A stretch of DNA of 63,697 bases, taken from positions 1 through 63,697 of the forward strand of contig JANQKS010000039.1 of NCBI GenBank assembly GCA_028281005.1, given 5' to 3'. Source of the stretch: Pseudomonadales bacterium (lineage in GTDB: Bacteria; Pseudomonadota; Gammaproteobacteria; Pseudomonadales; Azotimanducaceae). How positions within the stretch are numbered: position 1 is the first letter of the stretch; each line of letters opens with the position of its first letter. The notes below the pieces were generated by a model. The model searched no databases. It worked only from the letters and a program-made list of their open reading frames with translations, and had not been told where the DNA came from. A program made the position numbers and the translations under genes. This document shows positions 46,306 through 54,265 of the stretch, in pieces.

Positions 46306-47070
46306 TTAGCGTGGTGCGAAACGTTGGCCGCCATCCACCCGTAAGGTGGAACCATTCATCATGGCGCATTCAAAAATGGCAATGGCCATGGTGGCATATT
46401 CATGAGGTTGACCCATCCGTCTGGGAAAAGCGGCATCTTTGGTCAGCTGCAATGCACCTTCGTCCGGAATCCCCGCGGTCAACCCGGTATCAAATAAACT
46501 AGGGGCAATGGTCATACAACGAATACCCAAGGTACCCAAATCCCGCGCCATGGTGAGTGTCATGCCGGCAATCCCGGCTTTTGCAGCGGTATAAGCCACC
46601 TGGCCAATCTGTCCTTCGAAGGCGGCAATGGAAGCGGTATTGATCATGACCCCACGCTCGCCGTCGGCATTTGGCTCGTTTTTCGACATGTGTTCCGCGG
46701 CGATGCCGTTAATGTTGAAGGAGGCAATCAGGTTCAAGTCGATGATGCGGCGGAAATCATCCAAAGAGTGACGGCTACCGTCTTTTTTCACTGTGCGCTG
46801 CGCCACTCCGCCACCCGCGGTGTTGACCAAAAATTGCAGGCCGCCGAGATCTGCCACGGCAGCGCCGATGACATCCACCATGCCGTCAAAGTCCATGACA
46901 TTACAAGGATAAAATGTCCCGCCTAACTCTTCGGCCACTGCAGGGCCATTGGATTTCTCCAAATCCAGGATCGCAACCTGCCCGCCTTTTGCGTGAAATT
47001 GTGTTGCGGTAGCCCGGCACATGCCCGAGGCGCCACCGACAAAAATACCTTTGCTGCCTGCTATATCCAT
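46306..47070 (-). CDS. Short-chain dehydrogenase/reductase
   Basis: 254 aa. Rossmann motif VGGASGMCRATATQFHAKG, acidic end of beta 2 (ILDLEKSN) indicating NAD(H), NTAGGG, catalytic YTAAKAGIAGMTLTMARDLG and PSLFDTGL. It resembles type II 3-hydroxyacyl-CoA dehydrogenases (GVMINTASIAAFEGQIGQVAYTAAKAG). It fits beta-oxidation together with the crotonases nearby. An AGGA site precedes the ATG at 47070. Confidence 0.9.
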   Translation of the reverse strand: MDIAGSKGIFVGGASGMCRATATQFHAKGGQVAILDLEKSNGPAVAEELGGTFYPCNVMDFDGMVDVIGAAVADLGGLQFLVNTAGGGVAQRTVKKDGSRHSLDDFRRIIDLNLIASFNINGIAAEHMSKNEPNADGERGVMINTASIAAFEGQIGQVAYTAAKAGIAGMTLTMARDLGTLGIRCMTIAPSLFDTGLTAGIPDEGALQLTKDAAFPRRMGQPHEYATMAIAIFECAMMNGSTLRVDGGQRFAPR

Positions 47071-47102
47071 TTGAGTTCCTCCATTAGTGTGTTTGTTTTT
47101 AA

Positions 47103-47468
47103 CTACCCAGCCATCTGGCTGGTAAAGGTCGCCATGTCGAAGTAATCGCGCCAGACTTTAATCTTGCCGTCCGCGATGACCATGGTGCCCATCACCGGCA
47201 GAGACAGTTCTTTGCCATCCGCCATGACAAAATTATCCACGCGTTCGGTCAGCACCACATCACCGTTCTCAGCGATGTTTAACACCTCCCAGTTCACCGC
47301 TTGAGGGTTCATGCTGCGCACAAAGGCGCCGGTTGCCGCTTTGCCTTCGATCGGTTCCATCGGAATGTTGTGATAAAACACGTCTTCAGCAAACGCGTTT
47401 TCCACCGTATCCCAATCCATATCGTTCCAGGCCTGTATAAAAGCCATGACGATGTCTGCATTGCTCAT
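47103..47468 (-). CDS. Limonene-1,2-epoxide hydrolase-type (SnoaL-like) protein
   Basis: 121 aa. Cone-shaped alpha+beta barrel: MAFIQAWNDMDWDTVENAFAEDVFYHNIPMEPIEGKAA at the start. The residues that form the catalytic set in limonene epoxide hydrolase seem present: Arg-x-Asp in LTERVDNF and the Asp in VWRDYFD. It is therefore more likely an active epoxide hydrolase than a generic SnoaL fold. It sits between two SDR genes on the same strand, near a Baeyer-Villiger-type monooxygenase. Confidence 0.82.
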   Translation of the reverse strand: MSNADIVMAFIQAWNDMDWDTVENAFAEDVFYHNIPMEPIEGKAATGAFVRSMNPQAVNWEVLNIAENGDVVLTERVDNFVMADGKELSLPVMGTMVIADGKIKVWRDYFDMATFTSQMAG

Positions 47469-47489
47469 TAAATTCTCCCTGTGAGTTGC

Positions 47490-48308
47490 TTATTGCGGTT
47501 CGATGATTGGCACCCAATTGGCCATAAAGTTAGCGCCATCCACAACCAGATCAGCACCATTGATGTAACGTGCCGCCGGGGAGCACAGAAACGCGCACAA
47601 CGCCGCGGTCTCATCTGCTTCGCCTAAGCGTTTGGCGGGGATCTGCGCCGTGGCTAAACCCTCATAATCGTCTTTATCCGACGCGGCAAACTCTTCTTCC
47701 CGCACGCCGTCGGTGCTGATGGTACCCGGCGCCACACTGTTGATGGTGACGTTGTGTCGCGCCCAGTGAAACGCCAGGCTTTTGGCCAGATTCACCACGC
47801 CTGCGCGAGCGGCACCGGAATGTGCAAAATCCGGCGCACCGCGGTTATACGAATAGATATGCACTATATTGACGATGGCCCCGAAGCGGTTCGCTACCAT
47901 GTGCCGGCCAACGCGGTTGGTGACGTTCCACGTACCGTTCAAGTTCAAGTCCACCACCGCGCGCCAACCGTTATCGCTGATGTCCAGTGGATTGGCTGGG
48001 AATTGTCCGCCGGCGTTGTTAATCAAAAAGTCGATTTTGCCCATGCCTTCAACGGCGCCGTTCACCATGGCATCCACAGACTCAACATCCCGGATGTTAC
48101 ACGGCAGGGCCACGACCCGACGCCCGAGGGCCTCTATCTCCTGGGCGGTAGGTTGCAGGTTTTCCGGGTTGCGGCTGGCGATGACGCAGTCCGCGCCCAG
48201 GCGCGCAAACGCCAAGGCTATTTCGCGACCGATGCCCCGACCACCGCCGGTGACCAATACAGATTTGCCAGCAAACAGATCCGGCGCAAACACGTCAGTT
48301 GGCGTCAT
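47490..48308 (-). CDS. Short-chain dehydrogenase/reductase
   Basis: 272 aa. TGGGRGIGREIALAFARLGADCVIASRNPENL (NADP-type, with Arg at the end of beta 2), NNAGGQFPANP, and a changed active site: HIYSYNRGAPDFAHSGAARAG lacks the usual Tyr-x3-Lys (HSGAARAG at that place), which is also seen in 2,4-dienoyl-CoA reductase-like SDRs. The C-terminus ARYINGADLVVDGANFMANW is normal. Dienoyl-CoA reductase activity is plausible in this context. Confidence 0.85.
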   Translation of the reverse strand: MTPTDVFAPDLFAGKSVLVTGGGRGIGREIALAFARLGADCVIASRNPENLQPTAQEIEALGRRVVALPCNIRDVESVDAMVNGAVEGMGKIDFLINNAGGQFPANPLDISDNGWRAVVDLNLNGTWNVTNRVGRHMVANRFGAIVNIVHIYSYNRGAPDFAHSGAARAGVVNLAKSLAFHWARHNVTINSVAPGTISTDGVREEEFAASDKDDYEGLATAQIPAKRLGEADETAALCAFLCSPAARYINGADLVVDGANFMANWVPIIEPQ

Positions 48309-48420
48309 TTAACGTTCACCTGTCCCCACTTTCACAACAGGGCAAGCAAACTACAGGTTTCGTACGCAGATGCCAACAAGGCGCCGGGTAACACTGTAAG
48401 TAACACCAGACGGTGAGGTT

Positions 48421-50046
48421 TTAAGCCGTGGCAAAACCCTCGTAGCTGGCGGCGCGTATCTCGTCCAAGCGGGTGACGTAGTCCGGAAAACCAATATAGG
48501 GCATAAAGACGCGTGGTTTACCCGGCACATTTGCGCCGAGGTACCAGGAATTGCAACTGGGATAAAGGGTCGCCTGCGATCGCATGTTGACCACCTCAAC
48601 CCACTCGTCTTCGGCGTCTTGCTGAGGTGTTATCTCGGTGATGCCCTGCTCAGCGGCCCAGGCCAGCATAGCGTCGATGTAATCCGCATGTTGCTCCACA
48701 CCGGTAATCATGTTGGCCAGCACCGAGGGGCTACCTGGCCCGGTCATCATAAACAAATTCGGAAACCCCACTGTCATCAACCCAAGATAAGTGCGCGGCC
48801 CGGCAGACCACTTATCGGTTAAGCGTCGGCCGCCTTGGCCTTTGATGTCCATGGCCAGCAATGTGCCGGTCATGGCGTCAAAGCCGGTGGCAAACACAAT
48901 GGCGTCAAACTTGTATTCGTTGCCATTGGTCACCAAACCACTCGGCGTGAGGCGCTCGATTGGATGCTCACTGACATCGACCAACGAAACATTATCGCGG
49001 TTGTACGTTTCGAAATAGCCGGTGTCGGCACACAGGCGTTTGCAGCCAATCACGGTTTTTGGACATAACAGCTCGGCGGTGGCGGGATCCTGCACGATGC
49101 CACGGATTTTGTTGCGCACAAATTCAGCAGCGTACTCGTTTGCTTCAGGATTAAGGCCTAAATCAGCAAATGCACCCATGAACATGAAGCCACCGTAGTT
49201 CCAGTGTTCCTCAAATCGCCGCTGCCGCTCTTCAGGTGTTGCCTCTAAAACGGAATCCATGTTGCGCGGATAGTCCGCACCAAACGCCGCTTGTTGCAGC
49301 TTGTTGCGCGCGCGAAAGTTGTCGTAGTTCGCCTTGATGTCTGCCACCATGGATTGGTCGATGGGGCGGTTTTGCGCCGGGATGGAATAGTTTGGTGTGC
49401 GCTGGAACACGGTCAACGAGGCGGCCTGTTGGGCAATCAGCGGGATGGACTGAATCGCCGATGAACCCGTGCCAATCACCGCCACCCGTTTACCACTAAA
49501 ATCCACGCCGTCGTGTGGCCAGGCACCCGTGTGGTAAGTTGCACCGCTAAACTCGTTCACACCCTCAAAGTCCGGCATGTTGGCGGTAGAAAGACATCCT
49601 GTCGCCATGATGACAAAACGCGCGGTCACTTCATCACCCTGCTCGGTAGTCACCCGCCACCGGTGGTGTTCGTCCTCGTAGGCTGCGCCGCTTACTGCGG
49701 TGTTAAATTGGAACATGCTTTCAATATCGAAGCGTTGGGCAACATGTTCCGCGTAAGCCAAAATTTCCGGTTGTGCGGAGTAACGTTCGCTCCACTCCCA
49801 ATCCTGCTGCAATTCCGGAGAAAACTGATAGGAGTATTCCATGCTTTCAACGTCGCACCGACAGCCCGGGTAGCGATTCCAGTACCAGGTGCCGCCGACC
49901 CCGCCGCCGCGCTCAAAACCCTGCACAGTTAAACGCCGGGCGCGCAGCAGGTGGGCCATGTACATGCCGCCAAACCCAGCGCCCACCACCACAGCGTCTA
50001 CCTCGGGTGTAATGGATGTATGTTGATTGTTGCCAGCTTCAGACAT
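48421..50046 (-). CDS. Flavin-dependent Baeyer-Villiger-type monooxygenase
   Basis: 541 aa from ATG 50046 (MSEAGNNQHTSITPEVDAVVVGAGFGGMYMAHLLR). The much longer open frame upstream overlaps the divergent SDR gene and is not used. FAD-binding GAGFGGMY, then GGGVGGTWYWNRYPGCRCDVES, the Baeyer-Villiger fingerprint FSGATYHTGAWP and the NADPH-binding GTGSSAIQS. Such enzymes insert oxygen next to a ketone, giving esters or lactones from cyclic ketones, steroids or terpenes. It is divergent from the SDR at 50098, sharing a 51-bp gap. Confidence 0.92.
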   Translation of the reverse strand: MSEAGNNQHTSITPEVDAVVVGAGFGGMYMAHLLRARRLTVQGFERGGGVGGTWYWNRYPGCRCDVESMEYSYQFSPELQQDWEWSERYSAQPEILAYAEHVAQRFDIESMFQFNTAVSGAAYEDEHHRWRVTTEQGDEVTARFVIMATGCLSTANMPDFEGVNEFSGATYHTGAWPHDGVDFSGKRVAVIGTGSSAIQSIPLIAQQAASLTVFQRTPNYSIPAQNRPIDQSMVADIKANYDNFRARNKLQQAAFGADYPRNMDSVLEATPEERQRRFEEHWNYGGFMFMGAFADLGLNPEANEYAAEFVRNKIRGIVQDPATAELLCPKTVIGCKRLCADTGYFETYNRDNVSLVDVSEHPIERLTPSGLVTNGNEYKFDAIVFATGFDAMTGTLLAMDIKGQGGRRLTDKWSAGPRTYLGLMTVGFPNLFMMTGPGSPSVLANMITGVEQHADYIDAMLAWAAEQGITEITPQQDAEDEWVEVVNMRSQATLYPSCNSWYLGANVPGKPRVFMPYIGFPDYVTRLDEIRAASYEGFATA

Positions 50047-50097
50047 TACAGGCACGGTACTCCGTTGAAATTGATGTCGATCTAAGGAGGATACTCG

Positions 50098-50874
50098 ATG
50101 AGCACACTGACAGGCCAACACGCTTTTGTGACCGGCGGCGGCAGCGGGATCGGATTTGCCTGCGCCCAGGCATTGGCGGCTGATGGCGCGCTGGTCACCA
50201 TCAGCGGCCGCACCGAAGCACGCTTGCAAAGCGCATGTGATCAACTCGGCGACGCAGCGCAATACATAGTCGCGGACACCTCGGACGAGGTTGCTATCGG
50301 CAGCGCGATCGAACAAGCCAATGAACGAGCCCCACTGAATATCGCCGTAGCCAACGCCGGCACCGGCGCGGCGGGACCTTTTTTGGACACCGATACGGCA
50401 GATTGGCGACGCGTGATGGACACCAATCTCAATGGTACTTTTTATGTGTTTAAGTCCGCCGGTACCGCATTGGCCGCCAACGGCGGTGGTGCCATGTGCG
50501 CCATCTCTTCCATAGCGGGCCTGCGCACCCACAAACTGATGTCCGCCTACTGCACCAGCAAAGCCGCCATCGATATGTTGGTGCGCAATACGGCCGACGA
50601 ACTAGGCGCGCAAAACATCCGCGTAAACAGCGTTTGTCCCGGATTGGTGGAAACTGAGCTCTCCCAGGGCCTACACGAAACCACTGTCATGCGAGATGAT
50701 TATTTGAGTTGTATGCCGATTTCACGTACCGGCCAACCCGTCGACATCGGTCAAGCAGTGCGGTTTTTATGTGGCCCCGAAGCGAGCTGGATCACCGGGG
50801 CGATACTGCCCGTCGACGGTGGGCACCATCTGCGTCGCGGGCCTAACTTGGAAGTGATGTTGGGTGGCGCCTAG
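50098..50874 (+). CDS. Short-chain dehydrogenase/reductase
   Basis: 258 aa with a strong AAGGAGGA site 8 nt before the ATG. TGGGSGIGFACAQALAADGALVTISGRTEARL (NADP-type), NAGTGAAGPFL, ISSIAG, YCTSKAAIDMLV (Tyr-x3-Lys) and PGLVETELS. It could form the ketone oxidised by the divergent monooxygenase. It is convergent with the PPOX gene, with 6 bp between the stops. Confidence 0.9.
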   Translation: MSTLTGQHAFVTGGGSGIGFACAQALAADGALVTISGRTEARLQSACDQLGDAAQYIVADTSDEVAIGSAIEQANERAPLNIAVANAGTGAAGPFLDTDTADWRRVMDTNLNGTFYVFKSAGTALAANGGGAMCAISSIAGLRTHKLMSAYCTSKAAIDMLVRNTADELGAQNIRVNSVCPGLVETELSQGLHETTVMRDDYLSCMPISRTGQPVDIGQAVRFLCGPEASWITGAILPVDGGHHLRRGPNLEVMLGGA

Positions 50875-50880
50875 TCCGGT

Positions 50881-51291
50881 TTAGCGTATCACCCCGTAAA
50901 CACGTAGGGGCCTAAGCCGCAAGATCACACGTTGTTGCTGCTGCAGCCAGGCACCGAGGTCCTCGGGTTCTTGCCAACCTGCATCGGCAATGTTGGCAAA
51001 CACCTTCTTGGTGTCGGCTTCCAGGTTCTCGCGTGTCGCCTGCGCCGCTGCCTCGATGGCAACAAAGTTGAACGGTTCGGCGTTGTTGATGACACACAAA
51101 CTCACGCGCTCATCCGCTTCTATGCTGCGATGTTTGAAGGTGCCCCCCGGCGTGCTGATGACCAGCTCATCCCCGTCTCTGGCGTAGGCCACCACCGAGC
51201 TATTAGGTTGCCCGCCACGCCGCAGCGTGGTCAAAACCGCCCAGCGATGCTCGGAAATGAAAGTATCCCAGTCCGGATTATCACCGATCAC
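50881..51291 (-). CDS. PPOX-class FMN/F420-binding protein
   Basis: 136 aa from GTG 51291, which overlaps the stop of the hydrolase gene as GTGA. A longer ATG frame (51366) lies wholly inside the hydrolase and gives a Gly/Arg-rich leader unlike the family. Split-barrel motifs: HRWAVLTTLRRGGQPNSSVVAYARDGDELVISTPGGTFKHRSIEADERVSLCVIN. Likely an F420- or FMN-dependent reductase; substrate unknown. Confidence 0.8.
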   Translation of the reverse strand: MIGDNPDWDTFISEHRWAVLTTLRRGGQPNSSVVAYARDGDELVISTPGGTFKHRSIEADERVSLCVINNAEPFNFVAIEAAAQATRENLEADTKKVFANIADAGWQEPEDLGAWLQQQQRVILRLRPLRVYGVIR

Positions 51292-52280
51292 AGCTGCATT
51301 ACCTCTTCCTTCACCTCTTGCACTTGCTCCACCTCTTCCTCCACAGGAGTAAGCACACTTTGCCAAGAGAACTCGGGCACGTTACGCCCCTGTAGAAAGG
51401 CAGAGATCATGGCATTTACGGCTTCCGGTTGTTCCTGCTGGACCCAGTGGGATACCCGCGGCAGATAGCGAATGGTGAAATCCCGCACATAGTTTTCTGT
51501 ACCGTAGGTAGTCTCCTTGGTCAGCGCCACGTCGTCTTCACCCCAGACCATCAAGGTTGGAGTTTCTATGGTGGGGAAACCCTGGTCACGTTGCCGTTTG
51601 GCCCCGCCGCCGCGTACCAGCGCGCGATAATAGTTGACCATGGCAGTAAGTGCGCCGGGCTGCATGGCGTTGCGCCAATACACTTCGCCTACTTCGTCGG
51701 GGAAACGATCTTTATCTACCGCCGAAGAGCGCATGATGTCCCGCATGGCTTTACCGTCTTCGCGGCTGAGCATCTTTTCCGCAAGCCCCGGGATTTGAAA
51801 GAAAAACACATACCAGGAGCGTTTCAACTGTTCAAAGCTGAAACCTTGTTGCATCGCTTGCGGATGGGGTACGTTACAAATCACCAGATGACTCAAGGGG
51901 CGAATCTGGCGAATGGCAAAATACCAGGCGATCACCGCGCCCCAATCATGCGCCAACAACACCGTTTCTTGATGACCTGACGCATCAATTAATTGCGCAA
52001 CATCTTCCAACAGATATTCCAACGCGTAGGCCAAGACCCCTTCCGGCTTAGAAGAGTTGCCGTAGCCGCGCAGGTTGGGCGCCCATGCTTCGTACCCCAA
52101 TTCCGCCAGCACCGGCAACTGATAACGCCAGGAAAAACTGTGTTCAGGAAAGCCATGTAGGCACAAGGCCAAGCGATCGCCTGCACCGCATTTATCAACT
52201 TCAAAACGCAGCCCATTGGCATCAACAAATTCGGTACGGATACGCGGGTCGCGCAATTTCTTCGGGACAATTTCTGGCAC
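51288..52280 (-). CDS. Alpha/beta hydrolase, epoxide hydrolase-like
   Basis: 330 aa. HGFPEHSFSWRYQLPVLAELGYEAWAPNLRGYGNSSKP (HGxP oxyanion motif), the nucleophile Asp in LLAHDWGAVIAWYF, the acid in VWGEDDVALT and the base His in RVSHWVQQEQPEAV. Asp as nucleophile after H-x-W points to soluble epoxide hydrolase or haloalkane dehalogenase chemistry. The C-terminus is an unusual acidic tail (TPVEEEVEQVQEVKEEVMQL). It is coupled to the PPOX gene. Confidence 0.88.
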   Translation of the reverse strand: MPEIVPKKLRDPRIRTEFVDANGLRFEVDKCGAGDRLALCLHGFPEHSFSWRYQLPVLAELGYEAWAPNLRGYGNSSKPEGVLAYALEYLLEDVAQLIDASGHQETVLLAHDWGAVIAWYFAIRQIRPLSHLVICNVPHPQAMQQGFSFEQLKRSWYVFFFQIPGLAEKMLSREDGKAMRDIMRSSAVDKDRFPDEVGEVYWRNAMQPGALTAMVNYYRALVRGGGAKRQRDQGFPTIETPTLMVWGEDDVALTKETTYGTENYVRDFTIRYLPRVSHWVQQEQPEAVNAMISAFLQGRNVPEFSWQSVLTPVEEEVEQVQEVKEEVMQL

Positions 52281-52345
52281 GTAGGACTCCTCGCGATGTC
52301 GGTGGCAAATAGTGATCTAGCGCTGATTCAGCGCTTGGCATTTAG

Positions 52346-53293
52346 TTAGCGCTTAGCCTTCAACAACTGTATACCGCGAAATCCTCGCACAGCCAACCAC
52401 ACATCCCACAGCACAAACCCGCCCAGCACCAGCAAGATCATACGCACCGTATTCTGCACCACCTGCTGCAAATGTTCCGCGGGCATAACCTCGATCACCA
52501 ACAGAGGCCCATTCACCAACAACGCAAACACCATACCCAATAGCGCGACATTTGTTACCACTTCTGTCAGTAGGGTCGCGCGTTGCCATACACCACGCAC
52601 CAATACATAAAAGTGCAGAACAAAAGCCACACCGATGGCGAGGTTGAGTGGCCAGAAAAACGTATCCCAAACAGGCGACAGAGACAGCTCGATAACCGCG
52701 TCCTCGGGCATCCAACGGCTAAAGGACAACACATCGTTCCACCAAAGCAGAAATACCCCCTCGGATATCAGATTGGTAATGACATCGCTTCGGCGAATCA
52801 CGTTGAGCACGCCGGTGGACAGAGACTTGGGGTCCCAATCTTCATACCAACGCAACTTCTCGCCGGAGTTTTCAATGGCTAGGAAAACCAGAATGACCAC
52901 CGCCACCACCCAGATGCTCAGTTCTATGAAGCGTCCAAGTAATTGAAACGGGCCAAGAGAATCGCCGCTGACGATATAGCCGATGACGGTCACCGCCATC
53001 CACAAAACAATGGCCAGGACGAACACAGTGCGCAGGGTTTGCCTAAAAGCAGGGTATAGCTCCGGTCCGATGAGGTACTTGGTGGGTTGGTATCGCGCTG
53101 CCACCTTAAACGGGTGGCCAAAACGGCCGATGACGTCACGCTGGTCCTGCTCGGTGAGCTCGCCGCCTCGCTCCTCAACCAACGCTTCCAACTCTCCCAA
53201 CAGATCATCACGCACTTCGGTAACCAGCTCATCACGCCGACTTTCCGGTAGGAATCGTCCGATCTCACTCAAATAACTTTCGATTATGTCCAT
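52346..53293 (-). CDS. Membrane protein with N-terminal HAAS-type domain
   Basis: 315 aa. The N-terminal soluble part (DIIESYLSEIGRFLPESRRDELVTEVRDDLLGELEALVEERGGELTEQDQRDVIGRFGHPFKVAARY) is the helical HAAS-like domain often paired with PadR regulators. About five to six membrane segments follow (VFVLAIVLWMAVTVIGYIVSG; LSIWVVAVVILVFLAI; TLLTEVVTNVALLGMVFALLV; TVRMILLVLGGFVLWDVWL). It lies 27 bp after padR and is probably an anti-regulator or sensor in the membrane. Confidence 0.8.
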   Translation of the reverse strand: MDIIESYLSEIGRFLPESRRDELVTEVRDDLLGELEALVEERGGELTEQDQRDVIGRFGHPFKVAARYQPTKYLIGPELYPAFRQTLRTVFVLAIVLWMAVTVIGYIVSGDSLGPFQLLGRFIELSIWVVAVVILVFLAIENSGEKLRWYEDWDPKSLSTGVLNVIRRSDVITNLISEGVFLLWWNDVLSFSRWMPEDAVIELSLSPVWDTFFWPLNLAIGVAFVLHFYVLVRGVWQRATLLTEVVTNVALLGMVFALLVNGPLLVIEVMPAEHLQQVVQNTVRMILLVLGGFVLWDVWLAVRGFRGIQLLKAKR

Positions 53294-53320
53294 TCCACAC
53301 TCCTCTTGGCTGGAAGCGGT

Positions 53321-53659
53321 CTACACCAGTTGTTGCAGGCTGGCATCAAGTTCCAGCCAGTCTTCCTGCAGTTGCCGCAAGACCTGCGCACCGGCATCGG
53401 ATAGTTGATAAAAACGTTTTCTGCGGCGTGCTTCTTCACGCCATTCACTCGTCAATAAGCCTTGTTTTTCCAGGCGTCGAATCAGCGGGTACAACGTACC
53501 CTCCTCCACTTCCAGCCCCTTGTCCGCAAGTGCCTTGCGTAATGAGTAGCCGTAGTGTTCCTGCCGCAACTGGGCAAGTACCGCCAGCACCAACGCGCCC
53601 CGGCGTATTTCCGAGCGCAGCTTTTCTGTGATGTCGTCTATGTCAGCCTTGTCTGCCAT
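53321..53659 (-). CDS. PadR family transcriptional regulator
   Basis: 112 aa. Winged helix: LRSEIRRGALVLAVLAQLRQEHYGYSLRKALADKGLEVEEGTLYPLIRRLEKQGLLTSEWREEARRRKRFYQLSDAGAQVLRQL, the PadR signature with GTLYPLIRRLE as recognition helix. The short C-terminal helix is for dimerisation. It is autoregulated, to judge from the operator-promoter 30-70 bp upstream, and forms an operon with the HAAS membrane protein. Confidence 0.93.
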   Translation of the reverse strand: MADKADIDDITEKLRSEIRRGALVLAVLAQLRQEHYGYSLRKALADKGLEVEEGTLYPLIRRLEKQGLLTSEWREEARRRKRFYQLSDAGAQVLRQLQEDWLELDASLQQLV

Positions 53660-53688
53660 AATTACCTGTGCGCTACATACTATGTATT

Positions 53689-53728
53689 ACATACTGTGCA
53701 TTACACAGTATGTGCCGACTAATTGCAA
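53689..53728 (-). promoter_or_regulatory. Promoter and palindromic operator of padR
   Basis: On the minus strand TTGCAA (53728-53723) and TGTAAT (53705-53700) are 17 bp apart. A perfect inverted repeat ACATACTGTG-CATTA-CACAGTATGT (53689-53713 on the plus strand) covers the -10 box, and a further half-site (ATACTATGTAT) follows towards padR. The arrangement fits PadR autorepression. Confidence 0.65.
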
Positions 53729-53813
53729 CCACCCCTGTTAAAGGCGTTTTCTAGCGGGTAGAACGGGTTAAAGAGGAGTCAGACTAACGATCAGCAGCTC
53801 AGCGGACTAACGA

Positions 53814-54136
53814 TCACGGATTGGGTCCGAACCATCCCACACCATCCCACCGGTCGGCGGCAGCAGCGATCTGCGTGAATCGCTCCACCACGGCGGGGTC
53901 ATGGGTGACCACCTCAATATCGTGCGTCCATACACATGTGGTGAAACCCCATTTCTCCCTCGGCGACGCTATCGCGGTAGGTACATGTGGAGACCAAGGG
54001 TTGAATGAGCTCTATCTGCACCTTCCCCGCTTGCGCCAGGGCCACAATCATGTCGAACTATGCAGGTTTACCACGGTAGTGCATGAACTCAAAAGCATGC
54101 GTTTTGAAAGACGGCTCCATCGGTGGGTTTTTGCAT
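53814..54136 (-). pseudogene. Decayed VOC/glyoxalase-like gene
   Basis: From ATG 54136 the start MQKPTDGAVFQNAC resembles the opening of VOC proteins. It then jumps, in another frame, to EFMHYRGKPA, followed by an in-frame TAG and then FDMIVALAQAGKVQIELIQPLV and YRDSVAEGEMGFHHMC. A further frameshift leads to VWTHDIEVV and ends at 53816. About 40 residues after the N-terminus are missing. One stop and at least two frame changes make it a clear relic. It fills most of the gap between padR and the HD-GYP gene. Confidence 0.75.
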
Positions 54137-54265
54137 GATTTTCTCGGATCCGCAGGCCTCGCGCTCAATATTTGACAACTTACCAGCAAATAGAGACACA
54201 CGTCACATAGCGCCCGCGGCAAGCCTCGTAGTATTGAGTCTATCGGGTCAGACGTGAACGGCATC

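Noticed and set aside
50047-50532. Long N-terminal extension of the monooxygenase frame
   Set aside because: It is antisense to the divergent SDR gene, and the FAD-binding start follows directly after the ATG at 50046.
53821-54138. Plus-strand frame of 105 codons upstream of the HD-GYP gene
   Set aside because: It is antisense to the VOC pseudogene, whose own strand shows family similarity.
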